From: Gnetum montanum
Lineage: Eukaryota; Streptophyta; Gnetopsida; Gnetales; Gnetaceae
Direction: 5' to 3'
Assembly (NCBI GenBank): GCA_015680685.1
Contig: MNCI01013830.1
Coordinates: 460,222 to 524,221, forward strand
Length of the DNA: 64,000 nucleotides
In this document: positions 11,572 to 22,299 of the stretch, piece by piece
Layout: the number at the start of each line of letters is the position of its first letter
How positions within the stretch are numbered: position 1 is the first letter of the stretch
The notes under the pieces: generated by a model
The model's input: only the letters and a program-made list of their open reading frames with translations
Databases searched by the model: none
Told to the model about the DNA's origin: nothing
Program-made: the position numbers and the translations under genes

Positions 11572-11819
11572 TAATATTTGTCTTTCTTTAAAGGTTCTAC
11601 AAGACTTTCTTCTTTTAAAAGGTTTTCCAAAATTTGTACCTATCTCTCAAGAATTTCTATCTATCTGTTACCATGATGTAGCTTTTTCTGCAAAGGGTTT
11701 TTAAAAAACACTAGTGTGTGATATCTTTCCTCTCTTCCTACAATGCAAAGGGCCCTATAAATCTAAGTATTAATCTAGCAGGCCTCTCGATTTTCAAAAA
11801 TCTATGTTTTTGAAACTAG

Positions 11820-12560
11820 CTTAAATATAAGTGTTTTTTTTTAACCACGCTTCTACATTCTGTGTTTCCTTTTGAATACAGCCTCCTATTACTGAATTTG
11901 GGCAGTACCGGCAGTTAAGAGCCCGTTTCTCATTAACATACCAGTTGTTTCTCATTAACATAGCAGTTGTCACATCATAGGAAATTGAAGGCTTTTTAAA
12001 CACATCATAGGAGATGGTAGGCTCTTTAAACTGCTCCTCGTGCAATGGACCTGCGTGGAGACATGGAAAAGCAAAGCTTGCCAATTTGGTTGTATGCAAA
12101 TATAGCTTGATGCTGCAGAGGAAATAGAAAAACGTGGTGCCATGGAAAAGCTAAAGCAAAGCTTGATACTGCAGATGCACCTGCAAAAACGCGTTAGAGG
12201 AGGTCAGGCCACAAACAACGAGAGAGAGAAATCTCTGTGCATCACATGCTTGCCCATGGCAACTGAAACAAGAAATGGAAAACGTGAAAAGGTGGCATTG
12301 TCATCGTCCATCACAGTAGGTGGCGGGTCACGTCACATCTAACATTAACAAACCTTGATTGGACTTCGTCATATCCTGGCAAAAAGCGTAATGTAGACAA
12401 GCCCTTTGATGCGTCTTTTCTTCATGCTTATCACTGGTTTTTGACTTTTAACATGGTCGCTGTCATTCAGAGGATTCCACAGGCAGGCAAAGTATCGTTG
12501 ATTGATCGTTGTTTCCGCCACTTACCATGCTCTGCCTCACGAATCACCATGTCGTGGTGG
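11820..12560. other. unexplained less AT-rich island with internal duplications
   Basis: Base composition and sequence texture change sharply here and look low-copy. Two local duplications occur: TTTCTCATTAACATA twice at about 11919-11961, and an ACATCATAGGA plus TTTAAAC block twice at about 11972-12032. A third partial one repeats CATGGAAAAGC at 12062 and 12141. An ACGTCAC element at about 12332 and several CATG/ACGT words would suit a promoter. A 92-codon minus-strand frame (12099-11821) contains the duplicated phrase ISYDV, but I recognise no family. It may be a promoter or dead 5' part of a gene. No coding exon can be supported. Confidence 0.4.
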
Positions 12561-13035
12561 TGAATTTTAAATTCTTGGTTTGATGCATTTCCTTAATTAT
12601 ACCTGTATTTACATTAGCTTATTTATTATTTACATAGCCAAAATCATATCTAAAACCTTGACATCTCTAGGCGATGAACCAATGTCAAATATAATAACCC
12701 ACTTTCGACCAAGAGCAAGAGTAGCCCATGATAATTGAAGCATGTTTGTAGTGCAAAGATGTTGAAGTTTTAAACATCCTCTTGACCTTATAATTATAAA
12801 TAGGTAAGCTAAGAGGTAAGTTAAGAGCGACTTGTGAAGAAACTTTATATGGAAAAAACATTATACAAAATTATTATTATATTTATAAAACTATTTATTG
12901 CAAGGTTGAAAAGTAATAATTATTATTTTTGATATAGATTAATTATGATCATAAAATCTTACTTTCTTTAATGGAAACATTTTATGATAGCTTAGGCACT
13001 TATACATAACATATTTAGGTATGTGACACATTAAG
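12561..13035. other. AT-rich DNA, nothing recognised
   Basis: No reading frame, repeat boundary or RNA gene could be supported between the island and the satellite-like array. Confidence 0.5.
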
Positions 13036-15709
13036 ACATGACTGCTTGCTAACTATTTAAACACTTTGCAAAAGTCTTTATAATTGTTTTTATGAATATT
13101 TGAATTAGCAAGTAGCATTAGAGCATTTGCAATTTTAGATTTTAGCATATTTTATACATCATTCATTATTAACATCCTCTTCACTTAGAGCACATACATC
13201 AAAGCTTGTTGATGTGAACATTTTAGTTGGATGTTGTAGTATGAGTGCAAGTAAGTTATATCGTAGTATAGTGATATAGCATATTAATCTCTATGAACAT
13301 GCAAATATAGTTTTTGAAAATATGAAGAATTACATACCTTCAACTTCCTTGCAAGGTATAGTATGTTATTACATGGGTCATGCATATAGCAATAGTTAGG
13401 ACATGGCCTTTGCATGTAGTTATATGATCTGCTAGCCATTAAAACACTTTGGACCAATATTTGTAATTGTATTTATGAATATTTGAATTAGTAAGTAGCA
13501 TCATAGCTTTTTTGATTTTAGATTTTTGCATGTTTTATGTCATTCTTTATTAGTATCCTCTTTTTCACTCAAATCACATACATCAAAGCTTATTGATGTG
13601 ATCATTTTAGTTAGAGGTTATTATAGTATGAGTACAAATGGGCTATATTGTAGCATAGTAATGTAGTATATTAATATCTATGAACATTCAAGTATAATTT
13701 GTGAACATATGAAGAATGACATACTTTCAACTTCCTTGCAACTTATAGTATGTTGTTACATGGGTCATGCATATAGCGACAGGTAGGACATGGCCTTTGC
13801 ACATGATTATATGATATGCTAGCCATTAAAACACTTTACAACATTGTTTATAATTGTATTTATGAATATTTAAATTAGCAAGTAGCATCATAGCTTATGC
13901 AATTTCTAATTCTTATATCTTTTAGATATTATTCTCTATTAGCATCCTCTTTTTCACTCAAATCATATACCTTGAAGCTTATTAATGTGATCATTTGAGT
14001 TGTATCTTATTGTAGTATGAGTGTAAATGAGCTATATCATAGCATAGTGATGTGGTATATTAATATTTATGAACATGCAAATATCATTTCTGAACATATG
14101 AAGAATGACATACCTTCAACTTCCTTGCAAGGTATAGTATGTTGTTATGTGGGTCATGGAAATAGGGATAGTTAGGATGTAGCCATTGCTTGTGGATATA
14201 TGATATGCTAACCATTAAAACACTTTGCAATAGTGTTTGTAACTATAGTTATGAATATTTGAATTAGCAAGTAGCATCATAGCTTCTATAATTTCATATT
14301 CTTGCACATTTTATATGTTGTTCTTTATTAACATCCTCTTTTTCACTCAAATTACATACATCAAAGGTTGTTGGTGTGATCATTTAAGTTGGATTTTATT
14401 GTATGTGGTTATATGATATGCTAGCCATTAAAAAAATTCTTGAATAATATTTGTAATTGTATTTATGAATATTTGAATTAGCAAGTAGTAGCATAGCTTC
14501 TATGATTCTAGATTCTTACACATTTTATATGTTATTCTTTATTAGCATTCTCTTTTTCACTCAAACTTGTTGATATGATCATATGAGTTGGATGTTGTTG
14601 TAGTATGAGTGCAAATGGGCTATATAGTAGCATACTGATGTAGTGAACATGTAACTATAGTTTATGAACATCTGAAGAATGGCATACCTTCAACTTCCTT
14701 GCAAGGTATAGTATGTTGTTACATGGATAATATAGATATTCATAGTTAGGACATGGCCTTTACATGAGGTCATACAATATGCTAGCTATTAAAACACTTT
14801 GTAATAATGTTTGTAACTATATTTATGAGTATTTGAATTAGAAAGTAGCATTCTAGCTTTTGCAATTTAAGATTCTTGCATGTTTTATATGTTATTCTTT
14901 ATTAACATCTATGCATCAAATGAATTTGATTCTTAAAAGTAAGGAATTAAGCATATGTGATTCAAAGGCTATTTAGATACATGAGTATTTGTAAAGACTA
15001 GGGATGGGTTTATAAATGGGGATGTAAAAAAAATATAATGAAATATTTAAATTATATTTTTTAATGAAAAATAAGATATTCTAATGTAAGACTTTCCACA
15101 TGAAAGAGATAAGTCAAATTTTAATTAATGTAATACACATAATTAATTTTCTTTCTTGTCTTTGTATTTTGGATTTATTAAATTTTATATTTTAATTTAA
15201 ATAAAGTGAAAGTACCTATGGGATATCTGATGCACTTTTGTTCATGCATCCGCTTTGGAAATGTATCGTACACAAAAATTTTATAAGATTCACAAGTTCC
15301 TAGTGCATAGATTATCATCCTCTTTTTCACTCAAATATGATACATCAAAGCTTATTGATGTGATTATTTTAGTTGTATGTTGTTGTAGTATAAGTGCAAA
15401 TGGGCTATATTATATCATAGCGATGTAGTATAATAATATCTATAAACATTCCAATATAGTTTGTGAACATATGAAGAATGACATACCTTCAAATTCCTTG
15501 CAAAGTATAGCATGTTGTTATGTGGGTCATGCATATAAAGATAGTTAATACATGGCCTTTACATGTGTTTATATTGTATGCTAGCCATTAAAATACATTG
15601 CATTAGTGTTTGTAATTGTATTTATGAATTTTTGGAGTGGCAAGCACTATCATAACATCTATAATTTTGAATTCTTACACCTTTTATATGTTATTTTTTA
15701 TTAATGATG
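13036..15709. repeat. satellite-like array, about 388-bp unit, left part
   Basis: About six units recur, traced by two markers. ACTTCCTTGCAA or close variants appear near 13343, 13730, 14119, 14693 and 15491. TATGAATATTTGAATTAG appears near 13090, 13472, 13858, 14247, 14460 and 14822. Regular spacing is 386-389 bases. One unit around 14390 lost its middle, and one is split by an insertion at 14909-15312. Units share TTTTTCACTCAAAT, TGATGTGATCAT, GAAGAATGACATACCTTC and GCTAGCCATTAAAACAC. No coding potential. The array resumes at 25906, so a retrotransposon split it. Confidence 0.92.
14909..15312. mobile_element. about 400-bp insertion inside the array, possibly a MITE
   Basis: A unit reads normally up to TTATTAACATC, then about 400 bases of unrelated AT-rich DNA follow. 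The array resumes with CATCCTCTTTTTCAC. The insert starts TATGCATC and ends GTGCATAGA, whose reverse complement is TCTATGCAC, so there are short inverted ends. No protein is encoded. The target duplication is not clear, hence the modest confidence in the MITE label; the insertion itself is clear. Confidence 0.5.
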
Positions 15710-15714
15710 AGCAA

Positions 15715-16084
15715 TAGGTATTCCCTACATCCAACCATATGAGTCATAAGCATGTACATGCAACCTGGTTGAATATTGTGAACATCTATTTAAGTGGCTT
15801 TTGCCCTAGATAGTCAAACATGAGGTTGCTAGTCATTGTCTTTTCAATCATCACTTTTGCTAATTTCATTTGTATTGCTAAGTGTGATTAATATGTAAGA
15901 TATTTTTATTTATAATTACATTATTTTCTATCTTTAAAAATATTAAGAAAAGAAGTGATTAAAATATTAATTTTAACTACTTAATGACTAAACTATTCTA
16001 AATGTAGAGTATTCATTCCTACGTTTTGTACACATCTTGAACTTATACTAATGTTGTTGGGTTACTAAGTACTTACTGCTAGGC
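15715..16084 (-). repeat. truncated 3' LTR of the lineage T element
   Basis: It begins (plus-strand view) TGATGAGCAATAGGTATTCC and aligns with 25039 onward through CCTACATCCAACCATATGA, AGTCAAACATGAGGT and ATTAATTTTAACTA. The alignment stops at about 16084 (AGGCATA), where an unrelated, partly open sequence begins. The remaining roughly 500 bases of the LTR are missing. Confidence 0.8.
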
Positions 16085-16459
16085 ATATGATCCTCTACTG
16101 CTTAGACATGAAGGCTTCTATGATGTAGAGGATCATTTTTCACATGACTACTCTATTGGATGTCTAGCCTACTTTGCTACTGTTATTAATGTTAATAAAG
16201 ACTTAAAGGCATCTAGAAGTACATCTAGAAGTAACTTCATCTATTCTCTTTTCCTTGTGGATCATGCATGGTCTAAGTGGATTTGCCTAGATGAGCTAGT
16301 GTTGGATATTCCACGAGAATGAAAACGTAGAAAACATTACCTTCATGTTGATAAAATAGGTTGCGAAATGTTTAAGTTGAAAGTTGAATGCAAGGACAAG
16401 ATTCTACCGCTCACAGTAGTTACTTATCTTCTTACCAGGTTCTTAGCAATTGATCTTTG
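16083..16459 (+). pseudogene. unrecognised, mostly open frame replacing part of the LTR
   Basis: About 125 codons are open on the plus strand, broken by a single TGA at a site compatible with CGA. The reading is protein-like, for example YDPLLLRHEGFYDVEDHF, VDHAWSKWICLDELVLDIP and KIGCEMFKLKVECKDKILPL. It runs antisense to the surrounding gypsy element. An AG with an upstream TACTAAG precedes it, and CAG|GT follows at about 16437, so it resembles an exon. I recognise no family. It may be a captured gene fragment. The first bases form a hairpin, with ATGATCCTCTAC and its complement 26 bases apart. Confidence 0.45.
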
Positions 16460-17470
16460 ATTAATAAATTTTCTCTTAAGAAATTTAATCTTCACATTGG
16501 CTACTTCTAACTTTTATTTTGTCTCTTTATGAAGCTTACACTCTACATCATAGAGGAGATAAGAGCTAGCCACCTACTTCTCTAACTTTGATCTTAGCCT
16601 CCTTGCTATTAGGATCATCAATTTTGCATATTAGAGGTTGCTTAGTTTCATGTAGTCAATCATCTTCTTAGTTTGCAATCTTTTCAAGCACATTTCTACT
16701 TGATTATAGGAATTGAGATCATCAAATATGGGTTTCCATACATCACCTCTTTGTTCAAGTTTCTAAAGGATTTAATTCATCTTTGCTTTCACTAGCTTGA
16801 TGTCTTTCTCATTAATTCCCTTAAGCATTCCAACTTGGTCCTTGTGGTAATTTTTTACATATTCATACTTTAGGGCCTCATTTTTCTAGATAGCGATCTC
16901 AATTGCAATCTTTTGGTGAAGAGCACAAACCTCATCCATCAAGAGATTTTTATTTATTGCAACCAACCTCCTCATATCTAAGTTTACCTTAGCAAGTTGC
17001 TTTTGTTGTTGATGAATGTACTTAACCATTTGGTTCTTTAGTTACTTAGCATTTCATAGGAAATGATTATTCTAGATCAGTGTAAGAATTTTCTTACAAG
17101 TTTTTTGAAGGTCATGACTGGAGGAATTCATCATTATGTCCAATACTAATACATCAAAGATCATCATCTCTTTCACATTCTTAGCCTCTTGAGAAGTTTG
17201 TTGAAGATAACAAGATTTTTTCTTTTAAGTTCTAGCCTAAGAATGGATTGTAGTCTTGGAACCTCATCCTACTTTGATTATCCCATCTCTACTATGGAAA
17301 TATAATGGATAGATTTCACCTCAACTCCCTCATGTAGAGGCCTAGTAGCATGGGTTACGTCGATAGCTTATTCCTAGGGTTGCTGTTGTTGTTTCCTTCC
17401 TTCTTAAGGTTATTTCTCCTAGGGCTATGGTGGCCCTCCTTCTTGTGCTTCTTACTTAGGTGCCATTTGT
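16450..17470 (-). pseudogene. decayed 3' ORF of the lineage T element
   Basis: The minus-strand frame starts near 17470 with MAPK, followed by a Gln/Gly/Pro-rich stretch full of stop codons. It ends in a charged helical part (VKYIHQQQKQLAKVNLDMRR at about 17030-16970) resembling a coiled coil. The element at 55639-61818 has a matching ORF starting MASKCAQQEG, also with a charged helical tail. Nearly all stops near the start stand where Gln would be expected. The biochemical role of this extra ORF is not known to me. Confidence 0.55.
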
Positions 17471-19500
17471 GATCATAAACATAACCTTGGATTAGTCATT
17501 TAGATATACAATCTTTTTTAATTCGAAAACCTTTCTTTGTTTGATTGGGTTAAGTTCATTTTTCAAAAGTTGAGATTTTATTGTTAAGTTCTTATTTAGT
17601 GATCATAGCCATATGATAATATTTTATTATTACTATATTTATGCTTCAATGGAGATTGATTATTAATATTAACTCTTAAGATAATTATTTTAGTATCATT
17701 TTAATATCTCATCTAAAGGGTTTTAGAAAAATCTCTAAAAAGTTTTCTATGAAAACCTGGAGTTTAATGCCCCTATGATGTAAAGCATATTGCTAGAATC
17801 TTAAGGATCAAAGAATGGGTAAAAATGGAAAATTAGTGGAAATGTTATGGCTCTTGGAAGGTTTTGGGCTCTAAAAAATTGCAAAAACTCATGTATTTGA
17901 AGAAAAATGGGGAAAATAAGCTCAGTATTATACATATTTATACTATTTTTGTGCCACATTGATGATGATGTGTTGATAAGGTTGCATTAACGTATTGAAC
18001 TATGTCAATGCTCCTATTCCTTGCCATTTTTTACTTGAAATATTGAGGAATTTTGAATGAGTTTTGAGTTAAAACAAGAGCTAAATGAAAGCCAAAAAGC
18101 TAGGAATGCAAGGTAGTAATACAAGAAAGGTTTTGGTTTACAAATTAGAGCAACTTCATCATGCAGAATGAGTAAATGGAATATGTTTCTTAATCCAATT
18201 TAGAACAAAACTTGGATGATGTAGGCTATTGAGATTGTAGAGATCAAAAAAAGGTGTATGGGTATGGGGTTTAAACTAAAGGAAACCAAGAGATATGCAA
18301 GTGGGCTCTTTCAAAAACATGCTTATGCTTATGATGCCCTTGCATAATGTCATCACAAGGTGTCTCTAGACACCTTGGATGGTGAATGATTGTTCAAGTT
18401 AAACACTGTACCCATGTGAGAGATTGTCTAAGGATTATGTAAACTATAAACCAAAACTATCAATTGAACATGATATGAGGTAGTAAGATGAGTGAACATG
18501 GAATGTTAGAATGGTAGGAAGAGATTGGTAGAGGAAAATCCACATCATAGCTACATAGGATCCTAAAATGCATGATTAAGATAATTTCGATTCAGGTCTT
18601 TTTAAGTCTAGACAAAGTCCATACCCATAATAATGACCTTGCATTAATGTATTCCCTATTACCACGAATCAAAAACAATCACAAAGAACAATCATTACTT
18701 CAAGAAAAGAAGAAAAGAGAAGAAGAAAGTAGTTAATGATTGTGTAGAAAGAAATTTGGGCCTTAGTTAGAGGGATGTCTTTAGGCATGGGTAACATGTC
18801 TTTCCAACCCCATAACTAGTGCTTGTATCTGAAGAGATCTTCAAGGAGGTGTGCTTTGAATTCTCAATTTTTTGGAAACCACCCCATATAGAGACATACT
18901 TCTTTTTATGGTTGATAGTAGGAGTGATGATTTACCCTTGAGAAGCCATAGAAGTCAAGAGATAAGTTGAAAAGAAAATACAAAAAATCCCCTTAAAATC
19001 ATTCTTTTCCATTTCCACTTGTTCCATTCCTAGTTTTTTGGGCAACAAGATCACATGTTACTTTTATTTTTTATGTGAAAGAACCTTTGTGCTATTATGA
19101 TATAGAACTTAATATGAGGTATATGGAATAGGTGAATGTTATGAACTCACTGATTGGTACCACTAGAAAATTGATAGCTCAGTAGTAGAGAGCATAATTT
19201 GAATAAAAAGTTGGCCTATTTAATGAGTTATAACCTTGATAGTTGCATTTAACACTTTCCAAAGTTTGTAGTAGCCATGGACTAAATCAGAGATTGTAGG
19301 TATAACCAAATGAAAGTAACAAAAAAAGCCAAAGTACAAAGTAGAAAGTAAAAAAGGAAAATCTATAGAATAATCATTAAAATATGAAATATAAAGAAGA
19401 TTGAAAATGTATAAAGAACAATGTAAAATAAAAAAAGAAGAAAAACCTTTTATCCTATTTAAGGTATTATTGTAGATGGGTATGTCCCCCATGACTAAGT
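17471..19500. other. internal non-coding part of the lineage T element
   Basis: This lies between the integrase remains and the 3' ORF. I could not support a protein here. A purine-rich tract (AAGAAAAGAAGAAAAGAGAA) lies at about 18702-18730, similar in kind to purine tracts in the other gypsy elements of the window. Confidence 0.4.
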
Positions 19501-19599
19501 TGGAAGAAGGATATTCTAAAAATGGAGTGAGCCTATTCTTGATTTGAGATGTTAGTGTTGTGGTTAGTTACTTGGAAGTTTATGAAAGTTTAAAGTTGT

Positions 19600-20900
19600 T
19601 GGATGTTGGCGATCATGTGCTTTCGAGGACTTTTTGGATGATAAATTGTCATAGACCCAAAGGAAAAAGTTGAGTGTATAATGTATGATGCTTTCCATAA
19701 TGTTTGGAACTTAGTTTGTTATGGCAAATGTATGGGATTCCAATAGAGAACTTTGTCTCCTAGTTTGAAAGCAACCTTTCTTATTTGGACATTGTCATAT
19801 TATTTATTATACACCTTGTGTACTTTATTCATCATAAGTGCTACTGTTTAATTTTCATTAAGCAGATTAAGTATCATCAATCATTCTTTTTATGATAATT
19901 TAATGTCTAAGTTAATTCACATGTAGCTATGAGTGTACAAAATTTGGTTTGAATTAGAAGTTTGGGCAACTTTCCATACACTAAATGGTAGGAAGAGTAG
20001 CTTATAGAAAGTTTCCATGTTGAGAAATATGTCCAAAGGACATTGTTGAGTTGGATACTTCAATATTTTCTATATCTACTAATGGTTCGTATGAGGATTT
20101 GAGTGATCTTTATATATTGTTACTTCTACTTAACTGTTGGCTTGAGGATGGTAGGATGTTGTGTGTTTATGTTGCACCCCTAAGCATTGCATTAACTTGA
20201 AAAATGTAGCTCTAGTGAATTGTATTTGATTATTAGAAATTAGTGGTCTAGGCATACCAAACCTATTTACCACTTGTTAAAAAATTGAGCTACAGTAATG
20301 GAAGTATAGTCAAAAATGACTACAACTTCAACCTATTTTATCTAGTAGTCAACAATAATAATGATATTATAATTCTCATTAGATGTGAGAGAGATTGGTC
20401 TCATGAAATTAATTTTTCAAATGTTGAAAGGCTTTAGTGGTTGAATCCACTATTGGGGCCCTTCCATCCTAGTTGTCATTCCTTCAGCTTGTTGGCATTT
20501 TTTACTCAATTGAGTGAATGGTGGACATTTTTTGTAGAATTTTGGCAAAAAATAAACTATCATTAGGATCCTTGTGATTGTTGTTCTTCCAACATAGTGT
20601 CCCCAACAAGGATCCATATGAGCATCTTAGATGGTTCTTAGTTAATTTGCATCAGGCACTTACCATCATACCAAACTGTCAATACAAACTTTGTAGAGGT
20701 TGCCCTCTATCTCTATGTAGTGTTTGACATAATGGAGAAATTATTGTTTCTTCCTATGATACCATTTGGTAGAAGTATCCTATGTAAGTAGGTATGAGAG
20801 AAATTCATCGTACCAATTTATGATCCTTAGTGTATGAACCTTGGTTATCATAGTAGATAGAAGCTCATTTGATTAGATAAGGGCTTTTCATCATCATTTC
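19600..20900 (-). pseudogene. decayed gypsy integrase
   Basis: The minus-strand reading shows integrase core pieces in order: YNIIIIVDY then VEVVIFDYTSITVAQFF (first-Asp region, about 20360-20290), then LGVQHKHTTSYHPQ (about 20190-20150), the conserved motif ahead of the catalytic Glu. Multiple stops and frameshifts interrupt it. Upstream near 20950, IVIDHLSQL matches the linker between RNase H and integrase. It would have joined retrotransposon cDNA to the host genome. Confidence 0.75.
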
Positions 20901-20997
20901 TATCCCATATTAATTGAGATAAATGATCTATAACTATATTCTTAGTTTTCTTTCTATCTACCATTAATATATCAAACTCTTTTAAGATCACCAATAA

Positions 20998-21860
20998 CTA
21001 TATAACACAGGGGATCATTGCTAGCTTGTTCATGAAAAAGTGAGTTGCACTATGATCAGTGTGTAAAAAAATTGGATATCTAAGCACATAGTGCTTGAAT
21101 TTCTCTAGAGCATATACCATCATCATGAGCTCCTTTTTTGTAGTGGTGTAATTAATTTGTATACCAACAATTCTCTTGCTTATACAATGTATTTCATATG
21201 GAAATTTTTGATCTTCCATTTGTGTATGTACCACCCCCAATGCATAGTTGGTTGCATTTGTCATGATGTGGAAGGGTTTGGACCAATTGGAAGCATGTAG
21301 AATTGGTGTTTGTACAAGCTTTTCTTTTAAGTTTTGGAATTCTTTCTCACATTCTCTAGTTCACTTGAATGTTGCATCCATGTTGATAAGCTCAACCAAT
21401 AGCTTGGAAATTTTAGAGAGGTTTTAATAAAGTACCTATAATAACTAGGATGACTAAGGAATCACCTTACATCTTTGATGATTTGTGGTTGTTTGGTGAT
21501 TCCTTGAATAATTAATATCTTTTCAAGGTTTATATTAATTAATTTTCTTAAAATTCTATGTCCAAAGATAATGCCCTTTTGGACCATTAAATGTATGTTT
21601 TGCTAGTTGAGCTACAAGTTTGTCTTAACACATCATTTCAGTAGCTACTAAAGATGGTCCAATGCTTGTTCAAGATGGTCCATCTCATTCATCTTATTTA
21701 TATAGTAACTTGTGAGGATTTTAGTTGGTTCCATGCATATTGTGAAATTAGAGTTATCATTTGTGGTTAACCACTGGGTATCTTCTTATTTTATGGCTGA
21801 TGTGTATAGGTACCTTTAGACACTTGTGGTTTTGACATACTTATTACATGCTGTAATAGA
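20998..21860 (-). pseudogene. decayed gypsy reverse transcriptase and RNase H
   Basis: From 21620 to 21400 (minus) the thumb region reads KGIIFGHRILRK, then KDVR, FLSHPSYYR and LSKISKLLVELI, as in Ty3/gypsy RT. It runs into an uninterrupted 88-codon RNase H segment at 21264-20998 with TNATNYALGVV, NYTTTKKELMMMVYALEKFK and HTDHSATHFF. The first Asp of the usual DASNYALG is Asn here (TNATNYALG). Stops break the RT part, so it is inactive. The RT-RNase H junction and spacing are normal for the family. Confidence 0.88.
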
Positions 21861-21875
21861 TGTGCCTTTCATGGT

Positions 21876-22268
21876 TTATATTTTTTGCATGCAATGACAT
21901 CCTGTATTACTAAATGTGATGCATGGATCCATCTTCTTTTTAATCTTAACAAATTTATTTTCTTTGGAAATTTCCAAGGAAAGGTCTCTAATCCCTAACT
22001 TGGCATCAATTGTACTTAGCGAAGTACTTTCCATTATAATTAGAAAGTTCCATTTGCAATTTTCTACATGGATAATTAGGAAGTCCATTGGATATGACCA
22101 TATGCATATAGTGGTCATAATATTTTCTACCAATACCAATGGAACTATAATGGATTGGTCAACAAGCTTTAACTTGATGTTACATTTCTTAAATAGAGGC
22201 AAGTTCCAAATTTTGTACATTTCTTGAGAAATGAAGTTCACATGAGAACCTGAGTCTAATAGAACCAT
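21876..22268 (-). pseudogene. decayed gypsy aspartic protease region
   Basis: A 130-codon open stretch begins MVLLDSGSHVNFIS, which carries the retropepsin DSG catalytic motif followed by the usual hydrophobic flap-side residues. About 60 residues on, MDFLIIHVENCKWNFLIIM corresponds to the second conserved block, normally ending IILG (here NFLI). It sits between gag and RT as expected. Outside this stretch the frame is broken. Confidence 0.8.
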
Positions 22269-22299
22269 GAATAAACCATTTCTTACAATTTGTAAATTA

